Shown: positions 43,418 through 53,720, counted from the first letter of the stretch. The stretch is 63,790 bases of DNA from Bacteroidota bacterium (GCA_027484125.1 JAIXUI010000074.1:1-63790); one strand, 5' to 3'. Numbers and translations are program-made. The notes: generated by a model from the sequence alone, not told the origin.

Positions 43418-46400
43418 TCAGAAGGTGAATCTTACGCCAATACGTGCTCTGCGTGGAAGTGCAAAGTTGTCCGGATTCTGCATTGACACTGTGTATAGGT
43501 CAATGAATGAAGCAGGATCCAACGTTCCGTTAAGCTGTTGAGCTCCAAGGTTAGAAGTAAGGAAGCCATCATCCATTGGATCCCCGGTATAGCGGTAAAC
43601 ACCCAATACGTTGCGGATATCAAACAGGTTAAGCACCTGGAGATAAACGTTAACGGTGGCCATTTTTGGACGATCTCCGGTTCCTTTACCGATTTTGAAA
43701 TCGATGTCTTTGTCAACACGTAGGTTAACACGCAATTGCCATGGAAGACGAGAACCGTTCAAAGTACCTTTCAGGGTTGTACGACCATCGATACCGCCTG
43801 CTACGTCTCCATCAGGAGTAACGAAGGTTTGACGTGAGAATGGAGTTCCAGAAATAGCGTTTGCAACAAAGTTGAAACCTACGTTCTGAAGCACTGGAAT
43901 TCCAAATGGGCGTGGACCATTGTAGTTTTTACCCTTTCCGAAACGGAAGTCGAAGGTTCCTACCAAACGGTGGCGAGCATCGAAGTTTAAAGGAAGTGGT
44001 GTACGTAAGTTGTCGATACCTGCTTGAATAATGTTAGCAGCTTGCTCTGGAGCAGAGCCAGTACCATCAGCAAACTGAAGGGTATAGGAACCGTTGAAAC
44101 GAATGTTTCCTGAACGACGCAAATCGTACGCAATGGTTAATCCTTTTACCGTACCGAAGTCAATGTTACCATAAGTACGGTAGTCAACTGGATAAGCGAA
44201 CGGACGGTTGATAATTTGAATCATATTGCGCAGTTCTCGGTAGAATGCAGAAATAGTTAACGCTGAACGGCTATTCAACTTCTGTTTGAAACCAAGTTCG
44301 TAATCAATAGTTTGCTCTGGGAGCAAAGATGGATTGTTAATAGTTCCACCTACGTTTCTCAGGTAATAGAAATCTGTTGGGTCGAAACGGAGGAAACCGG
44401 AAGGACGCTGGGTCAGTACATCGTAGTGTGCAAAGAAGAGCGCTTCATCAGAAATTGGGAATGAGAACGCCACACGAGGCATAAAGTTAATTTGTGGCTC
44501 GTAAGTGGTAAATGCATTGGCGCCGACATTTTGCTGACGTGGATCTTCTAGGTAGGGAGTAATTCTACCTGCAGCTGAGGCATTAGCTAACGCAGATGGG
44601 TTACGAATTTCTTGTCCATTGGCATTGAACCAAGTTTGGCCGCTGCGATATCCAAGAATGGTAGGAGTAGCTGCATTTACATCGTTCACATAAACAACAT
44701 AATCGTTGCCGATGTTGCCTGGGTGACGACCTCCATTAGCAGTATTTAAAGTACCCGCAACTTGACCGGCTGTTTTCGCAGGGAACAACAGGAACGGGTC
44801 TCTTAATACTGGCTGATTCGCATCAAAACGGTCAACACGTACACCGACACGGAAGACTAAATCATCAAAGTCAAATTTGTCCTCGATGAATCCTGCCATG
44901 TAAATAGGCGAGAATGGAGCGATGTTACGATTGGTAGTATCGGTAAAGAAGTCTAACTGACCAGGGCGACTAGTTAAGCGATCCCCTTTGTAGTCATAAC
45001 CAAAATAAGAAACAAAGCTTTGTCCTTCATTCAACAACTCATTAGGATTGAAGAAACTTACTTTAAGTTGTTCAGGATTTAATTTATCAATCTGTACAAT
45101 GTCAAGCCCCTGAACATTCATGCCCAAAGAGCTACGAAGGTTTCTATCAAAGGTTGATTGATTTGCTCCTACATATAGGCGATTGAAATAGATGGTGTCA
45201 TTGTACAGTCCGAATTCATCACGTGCATAAATAGGATTAGATAAATCCAATTCATTCAAGTGACGGTTCATCAAACCGCGTGCATGACCCCAAAGACCAA
45301 TACCTGAAGCGAATGGGTTCAAGCTATACCCACGATCGATGCGCTGGTCATACTCGAAACCGAACTTAATTGCATGTGACTTGATGTCAGCAGAAGCAAC
45401 ACCACTCACACGGAACATATCGTTATTGGAGTAAGAGTATCCGCCTGTCTGACGTCCACTGTTCCACCAAATACCATAAACAGAGCTAAGGCGAAGACCA
45501 TTGATGGTACCACCCAATTGCTGAATGTCGTTGAAGTTGGTTAGACGCTGATCTCCAAGTAAACTAAAGAACTGGCGATTGTAAGCAGTAAGAAGTGGGT
45601 CAAGATCCACTGGCTTGTAAGTAACCAAAGTATCACGGAAGCCAGACATAATGTTAGTCTGATTTTGGAAGATACCATCAACAGTAGCAGAATCTTGGCG
45701 GAAAGTTCTTTCTTGAAGCACATCAAATTCACCTAAATAACCATAACCAAAAGCATTGCGACCAAGATTTGCATCTTCTGTTCTGCTAGTAGTGTTGGTG
45801 TAGTCAAATTGAAGGGTATAGAAAGCATTCTTGATAATGGAGCTTGCGCTAGCGCCGTCGCCAGAGGTATTGGCATTGAAGCTTTGCTTAATACGGCCAT
45901 AAACCCGGAACGTTTGGTTCTCAAAATAGGGGTTGTTGGCAGAGTTAAACAAGCTGTAAGCACGAACGTAGCTGCGACCCCAAGTTCTGTCATAGTTACC
46001 GCCAAGTGTAAAAGTGAAGTTATCTGTGGGCTGGAAGTCGATTTTTCCTGCGAACGACATCCTATTGGTAGCAGCATTTGGACGAATGTTATCAAGGAAG
46101 AGGTCATTCTTACGCAAGAATTGCGCATTTTGAACAAATCCAGTTCCAAGAGGGGAACGACGAAGCGGATTGGCTTGTAAATCTGCTAATCTTCCAGGAT
46201 TTACTTGCCAAACACCGATTGCGGAAGGATCTCCATCCTGCTGAGTTTCCCACTCACCAGAAAGGAAGTAACCTAACACTGCTCTTTCGTTATCCTTTCC
46301 TTTGTTTTTAACCCAGAGGGGGCCTGTGATGTTAAGTGCTCCCAAATGATAACCATAAGGCTCAAGGAAAGCAGAACTCAACACTTCTGCACCACCGCTG

Positions 46401-47098
46401 AAGTTACGCGAAGGACCACGAGTAGTTACGTTGATTACCCCACCGGTAACGTCACCGTATTGAGCAGGTACACCACCGGTAATCACAGTAGTTTGCTCAA
46501 TGGCTGAGTTAGGGAGGTTGGTTGAACCGCGTACACGAATACCGTCAACGAAATACTCGGTAGCATCAGAACGTCCACCACGCATGTTAATAGCTCCACC
46601 TTCATCCGCTTGGAATACACCAGCAGACACGGCAGCAATTGAGTTAACATCGCGGGTAGCCATTTGAGCAATCTCTTCACGTGTTACCGTTTGACCTGTT
46701 GAAGTTTCGTCCTTCTGAATCAGAGGAACTTTGTAAGCTTCAACCGTCATCTCCTTGATAGCTACAGCACTGGAGGCTAGTTTGATATCCACAAAGACAC
46801 TCTTATCAGCGTAAACAACTACGCCTTTAATAGTCTTTGGAGAAAATCCAATGAATTTGACCTTCAGATCATACGTTCCCGGAGGAAGAGAACTGAATTT
46901 ATAGCGTCCATCAGCATCGGTGGTTGCCCCACCTTTAATGGCGCCTTCGCGCTCCAAAATCACATTTGCAAATGCGATGCCCTCTTTTTTGGCTTCATCG
47001 AGTACCTTTCCTTGAAGGACGCCGGTACCCGATTGCGCCCAAGCGCCCATCAGGGTGAAGAGGAACAGGAGCACACTCAGGTAGAGTTTTTTCAACAT
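43418..47098 (-). CDS. Large TonB-dependent outer-membrane receptor
   Basis: A 1226-residue receptor with signal peptide MLKKLYLSVLLFLFTLMGAW. Residues ~25-115 form a carboxypeptidase-regulatory-like beta-sandwich (GVLQGKVLDEAKKEGIAFAN ... LPPGTYDLKVKFIGFSPKTI). The plug domain follows (~residues 130-240: INMRGGRSDATEYFVDGIRV; VPAQYGDVTGGVINVTTRG), and the rest is a 22-strand-type barrel. It imports or exports a large or scarce substrate using TonB energy; no SusD partner is next to it, so it is not a standard polysaccharide-utilisation pair. Instead it is followed by a giant exported protein and a PorV-like protein. The only sizeable spacer is upstream (47099-47338). Confidence 0.93.
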   Translation of the reverse strand: MLKKLYLSVLLFLFTLMGAWAQSGTGVLQGKVLDEAKKEGIAFANVILEREGAIKGGATTDADGRYKFSSLPPGTYDLKVKFIGFSPKTIKGVVVYADKSVFVDIKLASSAVAIKEMTVEAYKVPLIQKDETSTGQTVTREEIAQMATRDVNSIAAVSAGVFQADEGGAINMRGGRSDATEYFVDGIRVRGSTNLPNSAIEQTTVITGGVPAQYGDVTGGVINVTTRGPSRNFSGGAEVLSSAFLEPYGYHLGALNITGPLWVKNKGKDNERAVLGYFLSGEWETQQDGDPSAIGVWQVNPGRLADLQANPLRRSPLGTGFVQNAQFLRKNDLFLDNIRPNAATNRMSFAGKIDFQPTDNFTFTLGGNYDRTWGRSYVRAYSLFNSANNPYFENQTFRVYGRIKQSFNANTSGDGASASSIIKNAFYTLQFDYTNTTSRTEDANLGRNAFGYGYLGEFDVLQERTFRQDSATVDGIFQNQTNIMSGFRDTLVTYKPVDLDPLLTAYNRQFFSLLGDQRLTNFNDIQQLGGTINGLRLSSVYGIWWNSGRQTGGYSYSNNDMFRVSGVASADIKSHAIKFGFEYDQRIDRGYSLNPFASGIGLWGHARGLMNRHLNELDLSNPIYARDEFGLYNDTIYFNRLYVGANQSTFDRNLRSSLGMNVQGLDIVQIDKLNPEQLKVSFFNPNELLNEGQSFVSYFGYDYKGDRLTSRPGQLDFFTDTTNRNIAPFSPIYMAGFIEDKFDFDDLVFRVGVRVDRFDANQPVLRDPFLLFPAKTAGQVAGTLNTANGGRHPGNIGNDYVVYVNDVNAATPTILGYRSGQTWFNANGQEIRNPSALANASAAGRITPYLEDPRQQNVGANAFTTYEPQINFMPRVAFSFPISDEALFFAHYDVLTQRPSGFLRFDPTDFYYLRNVGGTINNPSLLPEQTIDYELGFKQKLNSRSALTISAFYRELRNMIQIINRPFAYPVDYRTYGNIDFGTVKGLTIAYDLRRSGNIRFNGSYTLQFADGTGSAPEQAANIIQAGIDNLRTPLPLNFDARHRLVGTFDFRFGKGKNYNGPRPFGIPVLQNVGFNFVANAISGTPFSRQTFVTPDGDVAGGIDGRTTLKGTLNGSRLPWQLRVNLRVDKDIDFKIGKGTGDRPKMATVNVYLQVLNLFDIRNVLGVYRYTGDPMDDGFLTSNLGAQQLNGTLDPASFIDLYTVSMQNPDNFALPRRARIGVRFTF

Positions 47099-47338
47099 AG
47101 GCAGTAGTGTGTTACAGTGTTCTTATGGTCTTAAAAAATGGTCTTTTTGCCTTATACAGCTAAAGAATGTGCAACATACCACCAAACAACTGAAGAAACA
47201 AGAGAGGCTTAACGGCTTATTAACACTTCTTAAGTAATAAATCGTAACAGGGGCACCAAAAAGGGGCTTTTATAAGGTGTATGGGCATTTTTCCTGACAA
47301 AAAACTGACCTAAACACCTTAAATTTTATCAATTCAAG
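47099..47338. other. Intergenic region upstream of the TonB receptor
   Basis: A 240-base gap between the dehydrogenase-like gene's stop and the receptor's start, both on the minus strand. It should hold the operon promoter, but I find no exact TAnnTTTG box and no clear terminator. The sequence near 47242-47270 is G/C-rich in an otherwise A/T-rich region. Confidence 0.4.
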
Positions 47339-48139
47339 CTACTGAACCGGAAAATCCAGAGGTGAATCATACTTAAACGTGAACGATGCGAAAAGGTCGA
47401 ATCTGGAGCTTATGATACGTCTTTCCTCCTGTTCTGAATCAATAAAAACAGGCATCTCGAAGCCATATTGTTGCGCATTCAAGGTATATAGTGCGGTTCG
47501 AGTGACGGCTTTAGGACAAGTAAGGTTTACAATTCCTAGTGCGTTGTCAAAAGCAGCAAACTGCATGATAAATGACACGATGTCATCTCGATGAATCAGG
47601 TTCACTAACTTATTGCCTTCCACCGGCTTGCCCGCAAAATAACGCCCTGGCACTCTCCCATATCCGGCTAATCCTGACAATCGAATGATCCAGTGCTTAG
47701 TCCAACTACTTCTCAAGGCATATTCAGCAGCCTGGACCACCTCGCTGCCCGTTCCTTGTACCACTCCTCCTTCATCATACAAACCAGGGGCCTCGGGATA
47801 AACTGAAGTGGAAGAAGTAAATATGAACTTAGCCTCGGGAGAAGCAATCAACAATTGGCTTACTACCCCCATAACAACAGCAGCATATTGGGCTGAATCT
47901 CTTCCCGAAGGAGGAATAGCTAAGACCAAATGGGTGACGCCTGGTGGAATATGTGGAGCCGACTCAGTAACCGAATTCCAAAGCGTCACTTCCAACGATG
48001 GCATATCCGCTTGCAAAGCCATAGCTTTTTCCTTGGACCTGCAAGTTCCGGACACTCTCATTTTTCTTACAAAAAGCTCCTTGGCGATTGCAGAACCAAG
48101 CCAGCCCAAGCCCACTATGTGCCAATGTTGCTCCATCAT
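47339..48139 (-). CDS. NAD(P)-binding epimerase/dehydrogenase-like protein
   Basis: A 266-residue Rossmann-fold protein. The nucleotide loop is HIVGLGWLGSAIAKEL (GxGxxG). FIFTSSTSVYPEAPGLYDEG resembles the S/T-containing active-site strand of extended SDR enzymes, and LVNLIHRDDIVSFIM their sugar-binding region. The catalytic Tyr is not clearly followed by the usual Lys, so activity is uncertain. Its ATG overlaps the patatin stop (TAATG); two ATGs (48139, 48136) are possible. Confidence 0.78.
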   Translation of the reverse strand: MMEQHWHIVGLGWLGSAIAKELFVRKMRVSGTCRSKEKAMALQADMPSLEVTLWNSVTESAPHIPPGVTHLVLAIPPSGRDSAQYAAVVMGVVSQLLIASPEAKFIFTSSTSVYPEAPGLYDEGGVVQGTGSEVVQAAEYALRSSWTKHWIIRLSGLAGYGRVPGRYFAGKPVEGNKLVNLIHRDDIVSFIMQFAAFDNALGIVNLTCPKAVTRTALYTLNAQQYGFEMPVFIDSEQEERRIISSRFDLFASFTFKYDSPLDFPVQ

Positions 48140-48891
48140 TAGCTCTTTATCTCAGCTTTAATCAATGTTTCTGTGTATTGGTAGCCTAAATCATACATTT
48201 CCCGGCCTTTGGATAATTCAAACATGGAAAAATGAGACATGCCTTGCGGCTCTATCAGCCAATCGATGTTTTTCATTTCTTGATGAATATTGGCATGAAC
48301 GCTTAACTGCAACGTTCTAAACATAATTTCAAACAATCCAGATGGAGCGGTAACCGGACCTATGGGATTGATATTGATGGCAGTTAAATGCTCACATTCC
48401 TTACGAATGATATGAGCAGGAAGGTTCGATAAAATACCTCCGTCGATGTAATGCTGATCCCCGATTTGAACAGCATGAAAAAGTAGAGGTATTGCCGAGG
48501 AGGCCATGATAGGCTCCAGCAAAGGGCCCGAATCAAAGACCTTTAATTGACCTGTGTTGTAATTGGTCGCGGTTATTTTAAGCGGAGTTTGAAGCTCTTC
48601 GAAAGTAGTGGCTCTCAAGTGTTTTTGGAGGAGCATTCTGAGCCCATCGGAGCGAAACAATCCTGCGGAGCTGAGTTTGATTTTCAAAAAACGAGAAAGC
48701 GGCTCATCTCTAAAGATCTCGAAAATCTCTAAGGCGGAATAGCCATCAGCATACAAGGCGCCTACCACAGCACCGATGCTTACACCAGCGATGCAATCAA
48801 ACTGATAACCATGCTCCTCTAAAGCATGAAGGACGCCGGCATGGGCAAAACCACGTCCGGCGCCCCCAGAAAGGACCAGCCCTCGCCTCAT
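48139..48891 (-). CDS. Patatin-like phospholipase
   Basis: A 250-residue protein of the RssA/YchK-type patatin family. The oxyanion loop is LSGGAGRGFAHAGVLHAL. The nucleophile Ser is in IAGVSIGAVVGAL (GxSxG), and the catalytic Asp in HYIDGGILSNLPAHII. It has no signal peptide, so it acts inside the cell, hydrolysing lipids. It starts 7 bases after the recA stop and is probably co-transcribed with recA. Confidence 0.93.
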   Translation of the reverse strand: MRRGLVLSGGAGRGFAHAGVLHALEEHGYQFDCIAGVSIGAVVGALYADGYSALEIFEIFRDEPLSRFLKIKLSSAGLFRSDGLRMLLQKHLRATTFEELQTPLKITATNYNTGQLKVFDSGPLLEPIMASSAIPLLFHAVQIGDQHYIDGGILSNLPAHIIRKECEHLTAININPIGPVTAPSGLFEIMFRTLQLSVHANIHQEMKNIDWLIEPQGMSHFSMFELSKGREMYDLGYQYTETLIKAEIKS

Positions 48892-48898
48892 TGAATCA

Positions 48899-49930
48899 TT
48901 AAGCCGGATCGGTTGCTACAGCAGCTGCGGCCCCGGTAGGCGTTTTGAGAATTTCTTTAATTTTCATTTCCAGCTCTTGAGCAAGCTCTGGATTGTCTAT
49001 CAGCAATTGCTTCACAGAGTCGCGGCCTTGGCCTAATCGCGTATCTCCGTAGCTGTACCAGCTTCCGCTCTTCTTCACAACACCTAACTCAGTTCCGATG
49101 TCCACAATTTCACCCTCTTTTGAGATTCCTTCTCCATAAAGAATGTCGAATTCTGTCATTTTGAAAGGAGGGGCAACTTTGTTTTTCACCACTTTAACCT
49201 TGGTGCGGTTACCCATGATATCCACACCGTCTTTGAGCTGATTGCTTCTTCGAATATCGAGGCGAATAGAGGAGTAAAACTTCAACGCATTACCACCGGT
49301 AGTTGTCTCGGGATTGCCGAACATCACGCCGATTTTCTCTCTCAACTGGTTGATGAATATACAAACACAGCCAGTTTTTGAGATGGTTCCAGTAAGCTTT
49401 CGTAGCGCCTGTGACATCAAGCGCGCTTGCAATCCCATCACAGAATCGCCCATCTCGCCTTCGATTTCGCTCTTTGGAACCAAGGCTGCTACTGAGTCAA
49501 CAACAAGAATGTCAATTGCTCCAGAGCGAATCAGGTTATCTGCAATTTCGAGGGCTTGTTCGCCATTATCCGGTTGAGAAATCAGGAGATTCTCGGTGTC
49601 TATGCCTAGTTTTTCAGCATAAGATTTATCGAAGGCATGTTCGGCATCGATAAAGGCGGCGATTCCACCTTTTTTCTGCGCTTCTGCAATGGCATGAAGT
49701 GCAATGGTGGTTTTTCCGGACGATTCCGGCCCAAAAATTTCAATGACACGCCCACGGGGGAATCCGCCAACTCCCAAGGCAACATCCAGCCCAAGTGAGC
49801 CGGTTGGTATCACATCCAGATCCATCAACTTGGCATCACCAAGTTTCATGATGACTCCTTTGCCATACGCTTTCTCAAGTTTGTCGAGCGTAAGCTGAAG
49901 AGCTTTTAGTTTTTCGTTATTGGTATTCAT
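48899..49930 (-). CDS. recA: Recombinase RecA
   Basis: A 343-residue DNA strand-exchange protein. Walker A is [14 protein letters not shown], the Walker B strand [20 protein letters not shown], and the ssDNA-binding loops include [18 protein letters not shown] and [19 protein letters not shown]. The length is close to other RecA proteins (~350). The 190-base gap upstream holds only a 7-of-8 -7 box (TAAACTTG, 49959-49952); I see no LexA-type box. Co-transcription with patatin and the SDR-like gene is likely. Confidence 0.97.
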   Translation of the reverse strand: MNTNNEKLKALQLTLDKLEKAYGKGVIMKLGDAKLMDLDVIPTGSLGLDVALGVGGFPRGRVIEIFGPESSGKTTIALHAIAEAQKKGGIAAFIDAEHAFDKSYAEKLGIDTENLLISQPDNGEQALEIADNLIRSGAIDILVVDSVAALVPKSEIEGEMGDSVMGLQARLMSQALRKLTGTISKTGCVCIFINQLREKIGVMFGNPETTTGGNALKFYSSIRLDIRRSNQLKDGVDIMGNRTKVKVVKNKVAPPFKMTEFDILYGEGISKEGEIVDIGTELGVVKKSGSWYSYGDTRLGQGRDSVKQLLIDNPELAQELEMKIKEILKTPTGAAAAVATDPA

Positions 49931-50121
49931 GGGAATTGCGTTCTATGGGTACAAGTTTAAACCATCAGATTGTAATCTTATGACAATCTTTTTCACATCC
50001 TTTTTCATGGTCAGATGAATCAGGCATAATTCAAAGTATTGGGGTGTTAAGGTAATTTTCGGATAGTTTGAAAAGGTTCTCAAACCAAGTCCAAATTGGC
50101 AGCAATTTGATTTTCAACCAT

Positions 50122-50739
50122 TTATTTTCCAAGCAATGCTCTAAATTCCGACAGGATAATGGCAGTAGCACCCCAGCAAACGTGCCCACCTGTAAGAAAA
50201 CTTGGCACTTGAACTTGGCTTCCACGTACATTCACCCAACGATTTTCCGGCGATTGATGCAGGAACTCGGCCAAAGGCAAGGAGATAACCTCCGTAGCTT
50301 CTCTTTCCTGTATGGTGAACTTAGGTTCATAATCTAGCATACCTATGTAAGGTTGGACAGCAAAATGGCTTGGTGGAATATAAATTCGGCTCAACTCTCC
50401 AATTAACTGAATATGAGAAGCGGGGATGCCAACTTCTTCCTCAGTCTCTCTAAGTGCAGTTGCGGCGAGTGTTTCATCGGTTGGCTCCACTTTACCACCT
50501 GGAAAGCTAACTTGGTCGCTATGCACGCCTTGATAACTGGCCCTCTTGGTAAGACATAAATGGGTTTTACCATGCTCAGGAAACAAAAGTAGCATTACGG
50601 CTGACCAGCGGGGATTAGAGGCGAGAATCTCATCCCAGTTGGGAAAGGGCCTGAAATCGGGCGCCAAAAGGCGGTGCGCTTTTTCGCCTGGCAAAGGAGC
50701 GCTTAGTTTAAGCTCCAGCTCGTCAGCCGTTAGGAACAT
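50122..50739 (-). CDS. CoA pyrophosphatase, NUDIX family (UPF0035 type)
   Basis: A 205-residue hydrolase that probably splits coenzyme A into 3',5'-ADP and 4'-phosphopantetheine. The CoA-specific motif LTKRASYQGVHSDQVSFPGG is directly followed by the NUDIX box (KVEPTDETLAATALRETEEE, then VGI) with the one-residue-longer spacing usual for this subfamily. Its ATG overlaps the peroxiredoxin stop (TAATG). Confidence 0.9.
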   Translation of the reverse strand: MFLTADELELKLSAPLPGEKAHRLLAPDFRPFPNWDEILASNPRWSAVMLLLFPEHGKTHLCLTKRASYQGVHSDQVSFPGGKVEPTDETLAATALRETEEEVGIPASHIQLIGELSRIYIPPSHFAVQPYIGMLDYEPKFTIQEREATEVISLPLAEFLHQSPENRWVNVRGSQVQVPSFLTGGHVCWGATAIILSEFRALLGK

Positions 50740-51203
50740 TACCAGCCTGCTACTTTAAGCACTTGCTCTGCATGCGCTTTGGTATCGACTTTCTCAATTA
50801 CATGCTGAACAACCCCCTGCTCATCGATAAGGAAGGTAACCCGGTTGGTCCCCATGTATTTGCGGCCATACATCGATTTTTCAATCCAAACACCATAATT
50901 GTTGACAATGGTTTGGTCTTCATCAGCGATTAGGTCGAAAGGCAGATTGAATTTGTTTACGAATTTGTCGTGACTTTTAACACTATCCGTGCTAATTCCA
51001 ACCACTTTCAAGCCTTTAGACAGAAAAACATCGTGATTGTCTCTTAAGCTACAAGCTTCAGCTGTGCAGCCTGGGGTATCGTCTTTCGGGTAGAAGTAGA
51101 GGACAAGCTTGTGTCCGGCAAAGTCTTTAAGGCTTACTTTTTCACCTTTTTGATTGAATCCTTCAAAGTGAGGGGCTGGTTGCCCGGCTTGTGGTTGGCT
51201 CAT
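50739..51203 (-). CDS. bcp: Thioredoxin-dependent peroxiredoxin (BCP type)
   Basis: A 154-residue atypical 2-Cys peroxiredoxin that reduces hydroperoxides. The active site is YFYPKDDTPGCTAEACSLRD, with the peroxidatic Cys (~46) and resolving Cys (~51) five residues apart, as in BCP. No signal peptide. It overlaps the M23 peptidase gene upstream (ATGA) and the NUDIX gene downstream. Confidence 0.95.
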   Translation of the reverse strand: MSQPQAGQPAPHFEGFNQKGEKVSLKDFAGHKLVLYFYPKDDTPGCTAEACSLRDNHDVFLSKGLKVVGISTDSVKSHDKFVNKFNLPFDLIADEDQTIVNNYGVWIEKSMYGRKYMGTNRVTFLIDEQGVVQHVIEKVDTKAHAEQVLKVAGW

Positions 51204-52912
51204 GGTATTTTGAATGTTAGTTGGGAGGTTTTGGTGTTTTTTACCAAATCCTCTATGATTAACAACAACCGGTGGGTGCCGGTTTTAAGGGAGTCAGGCA
51301 TTTCGATAACGACCTTTCCGGTTTTTGCATCATACGCAGCAGGAACCCACTGTTCATTAATTTGTGCTTCAATTTTTCCAATTCCGGAATCTTGGTCTTG
51401 AATAAGAAAAAAGAATTGCTCGCCTTTTTGAAAGGTCTTTCCATCGGAGACGTTGAGCGGTAAAATAGCTGGTGGTGTTGGGTCTTCCTCGAGGTATAAA
51501 GTTCCGAACGCTTTGGTTCTAAATACAAACCAGTCACCATACCACTGACCCTTTATCCACTTTTTCCCTGACGGGCTTTCCTGAATCACCGCAGCTTTCT
51601 CTCTAACCACTTTACTTAACCCGGGCGCGAGAAGCGCACATTCAATGGTGGCATGCAAAGGTTCTTCAGCTGAATGAAAGTAGTGGATATCGGACAAATG
51701 CCTGCGAGAGCTTGACTGTTTATATTGCAAGCAAATGGTATCGTAAACGGCTCCATCAGGGAAGTCTGCGGTAAACTTTTGCTTCTCAAACTTAACAGCC
51801 TTGAATGGCGTTAAGGGGAAATCACATGAAGAAGTTACTACCTGATTGACAGAAGAGGATGCGGATTCCACCAAAAAATCAAGACGACTGGTATTGCCGG
51901 CGAAGTCTTGCGCGATGATTTCACATGCCAACAACGCCTGTGAATGAGGAGAAACAAGGCCTTGGCGGTGCACTTTTTTCAGCCAAGGAAACAAATTACC
52001 CGGCAAGCGAAAGCACCTGAAGTAGCCTCTTCCGCTTTTCATCCACTCTTGATAGTCAATAAAAGCATTGGCGAAGCGGGTTTCTTTAAATTGAAAATAG
52101 TCAGCCTGGAAATGAAACAAGGTGTCACCGGCAGCCTTCAGAACTAAGCTATAGATACCGTTTTTTCCGGGGCTTAAATCCTGTTGATCCCACAACTCTA
52201 GTGCAAATCCGGCAGCTCCAGTTATTTTAATTGGTCTTTCACCCAAAGAATAGCGACCATTCTCTCCTCTCAGACGATAAAAGTATGGTTTACTATGGCC
52301 GTTTACGCGGGAATGGGAGCGCCAAGGAGTCACTTTCAAACTTCTAAAAACAGGGAATTTGCTATCCGGCACTTTCAACCCCCAAGCCAACGGGTTGAGC
52401 ACCGTCTCCGTCTTCTCATCCCTTATTTCAAAATGAAGATGAGGCCCGGCTGAGCCTCCGGTGTTGCCTGACTTGGCGATTATATCGCCTTTAGATACCG
52501 GAAGTTCTGTTGGTAGAAGACTAAAATCAACTTCCCAGCTTTTTTCTTTGTACTGCTGCTTGAGAACGCGCTTTCGTATGGCCTCACTGAACGCTTCTAA
52601 ATGGCCATATTGGGTTACGAATCCACCAGGATGGCTGAGGTATAGGGCAAGTCCGTAGCCTTCAGCGCTCACCTTAATTCGGCTTACATAGCCCGAAGCT
52701 GCCGCATAAACCGGATGGCCAATGCCATTGGTTTTAATATCGAGTCCGGAATGAAAGTGAGCCGGCCTTAATTCGCCAAAAGTGCCAGATAAGGCACGTA
52801 CATCATCGAGAGGCAAAAAAAGAGGCGTCTTTTGTGGTTGAGCAAATGCGCTTATTCCACAAAAGACGCCTAAGAGTAGGTAGCAGAACTTAGAAGTTCG
52901 GCGAGAGCACAT
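51200..52912 (-). CDS. Exported M23-family (LytM-type) metallopeptidase
   Basis: A 570-residue exported protein. The signal peptide ends at AFAQ. The LytM fold lies at ~35-190: zinc ligands in FHSGLDIKTNGIGHPVYAA and AGPHLHFEIRDEKT (HxH), so it is likely an active peptidoglycan endopeptidase. The C-terminal ~370 residues are beta-rich, with no recognised motif, and are probably extracellular or periplasmic binding modules. The start overlaps the end of the LOG gene by 23 bases. It belongs to the unit LOG, M23, bcp, NUDIX. Confidence 0.9.
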   Translation of the reverse strand: MCSRRTSKFCYLLLGVFCGISAFAQPQKTPLFLPLDDVRALSGTFGELRPAHFHSGLDIKTNGIGHPVYAAASGYVSRIKVSAEGYGLALYLSHPGGFVTQYGHLEAFSEAIRKRVLKQQYKEKSWEVDFSLLPTELPVSKGDIIAKSGNTGGSAGPHLHFEIRDEKTETVLNPLAWGLKVPDSKFPVFRSLKVTPWRSHSRVNGHSKPYFYRLRGENGRYSLGERPIKITGAAGFALELWDQQDLSPGKNGIYSLVLKAAGDTLFHFQADYFQFKETRFANAFIDYQEWMKSGRGYFRCFRLPGNLFPWLKKVHRQGLVSPHSQALLACEIIAQDFAGNTSRLDFLVESASSSVNQVVTSSCDFPLTPFKAVKFEKQKFTADFPDGAVYDTICLQYKQSSSRRHLSDIHYFHSAEEPLHATIECALLAPGLSKVVREKAAVIQESPSGKKWIKGQWYGDWFVFRTKAFGTLYLEEDPTPPAILPLNVSDGKTFQKGEQFFFLIQDQDSGIGKIEAQINEQWVPAAYDAKTGKVVIEMPDSLKTGTHRLLLIIEDLVKNTKTSQLTFKIP

Positions 52913-53594
52913 ATTTAGAGTAGAAGTCCTCGATTACTTGAACTGCATCATCAGCAGTATCAACAATCTGCATAAGGTCAAGGTCCTCCTTATGAATGTT
53001 ATGTTCTACCTCGCACATGGTATCTTTCAACCAGTCAATGAGACCATTCCAGTAGCTACTTCCAACTAAAACAATGGGAAAGCTGCCAATTTTCTTGGTT
53101 TGAATTAAGGTCAACGCTTCGAAAAGCTCATCCATGGTGCCGAAACCTCCGGGAAGTACCACAAAACCTTGTGCATACTTCATGAACATGACTTTTCGAA
53201 CAAAGAAGTAATCGAAATTGATAAGCTTATCGCTATCAATATATGGATTGTGGAACTGCTCGAATGGCAGGTCAATATTCAAACCAACCGACTTTCCTCC
53301 TTCTTTATGAGCACCTTTATTGCCAGCCTCCATGATACCGGGGCCACCGCCAGTGATTACCCCATAACCACGTTTAACTAAGAGTTCGGCAATTTCTTCT
53401 GCCAACTTGTAGTACTTATTGTCCGGTTTAGTTCTTGCCGAGCCAAAGATGGAAACACATGGGCCGATTTTGGAGAGTTTTTCGAAGCCCTCTACAAACT
53501 CAGAGATAATTTTAAAAATCTGCCAGGAAGAAGAGGCTTTAATTTCAGTCCAGCTCTTCTCTTCAAACGCTTTCAGCACTTTTTCGTCTTGCAT
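52890..53594 (-). CDS. LOG-family protein (TIGR00730, Rossmann fold)
   Basis: A 234-residue protein of the lysine-decarboxylase-like LOG family, whose active members release cytokinin-type bases from nucleotides. The signature motifs GGGPGIMEAGNKGA and LPGGFGTMDELFEALTLI are intact. No signal peptide. The bacterial role is often unknown. It is the first gene of a four-gene overlapping unit. A 7-of-8 -7 box (TACATTTA) lies at 53677-53670. Confidence 0.92.
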   Translation of the reverse strand: MQDEKVLKAFEEKSWTEIKASSSWQIFKIISEFVEGFEKLSKIGPCVSIFGSARTKPDNKYYKLAEEIAELLVKRGYGVITGGGPGIMEAGNKGAHKEGGKSVGLNIDLPFEQFHNPYIDSDKLINFDYFFVRKVMFMKYAQGFVVLPGGFGTMDELFEALTLIQTKKIGSFPIVLVGSSYWNGLIDWLKDTMCEVEHNIHKEDLDLMQIVDTADDAVQVIEDFYSKYVLSPNF

Positions 53595-53720
53595 GTAAAT
53601 GATATTTGAGCCCTGAGGGAGTAACCATGTGTAATTGACACAAGCTGGTTGTTTCCGCCAAAGGGGGAATAAATGTAAGGTTAAATCTTGCTAGTAAAAA
53701 ACACAGCCTAAAAATTTGAA

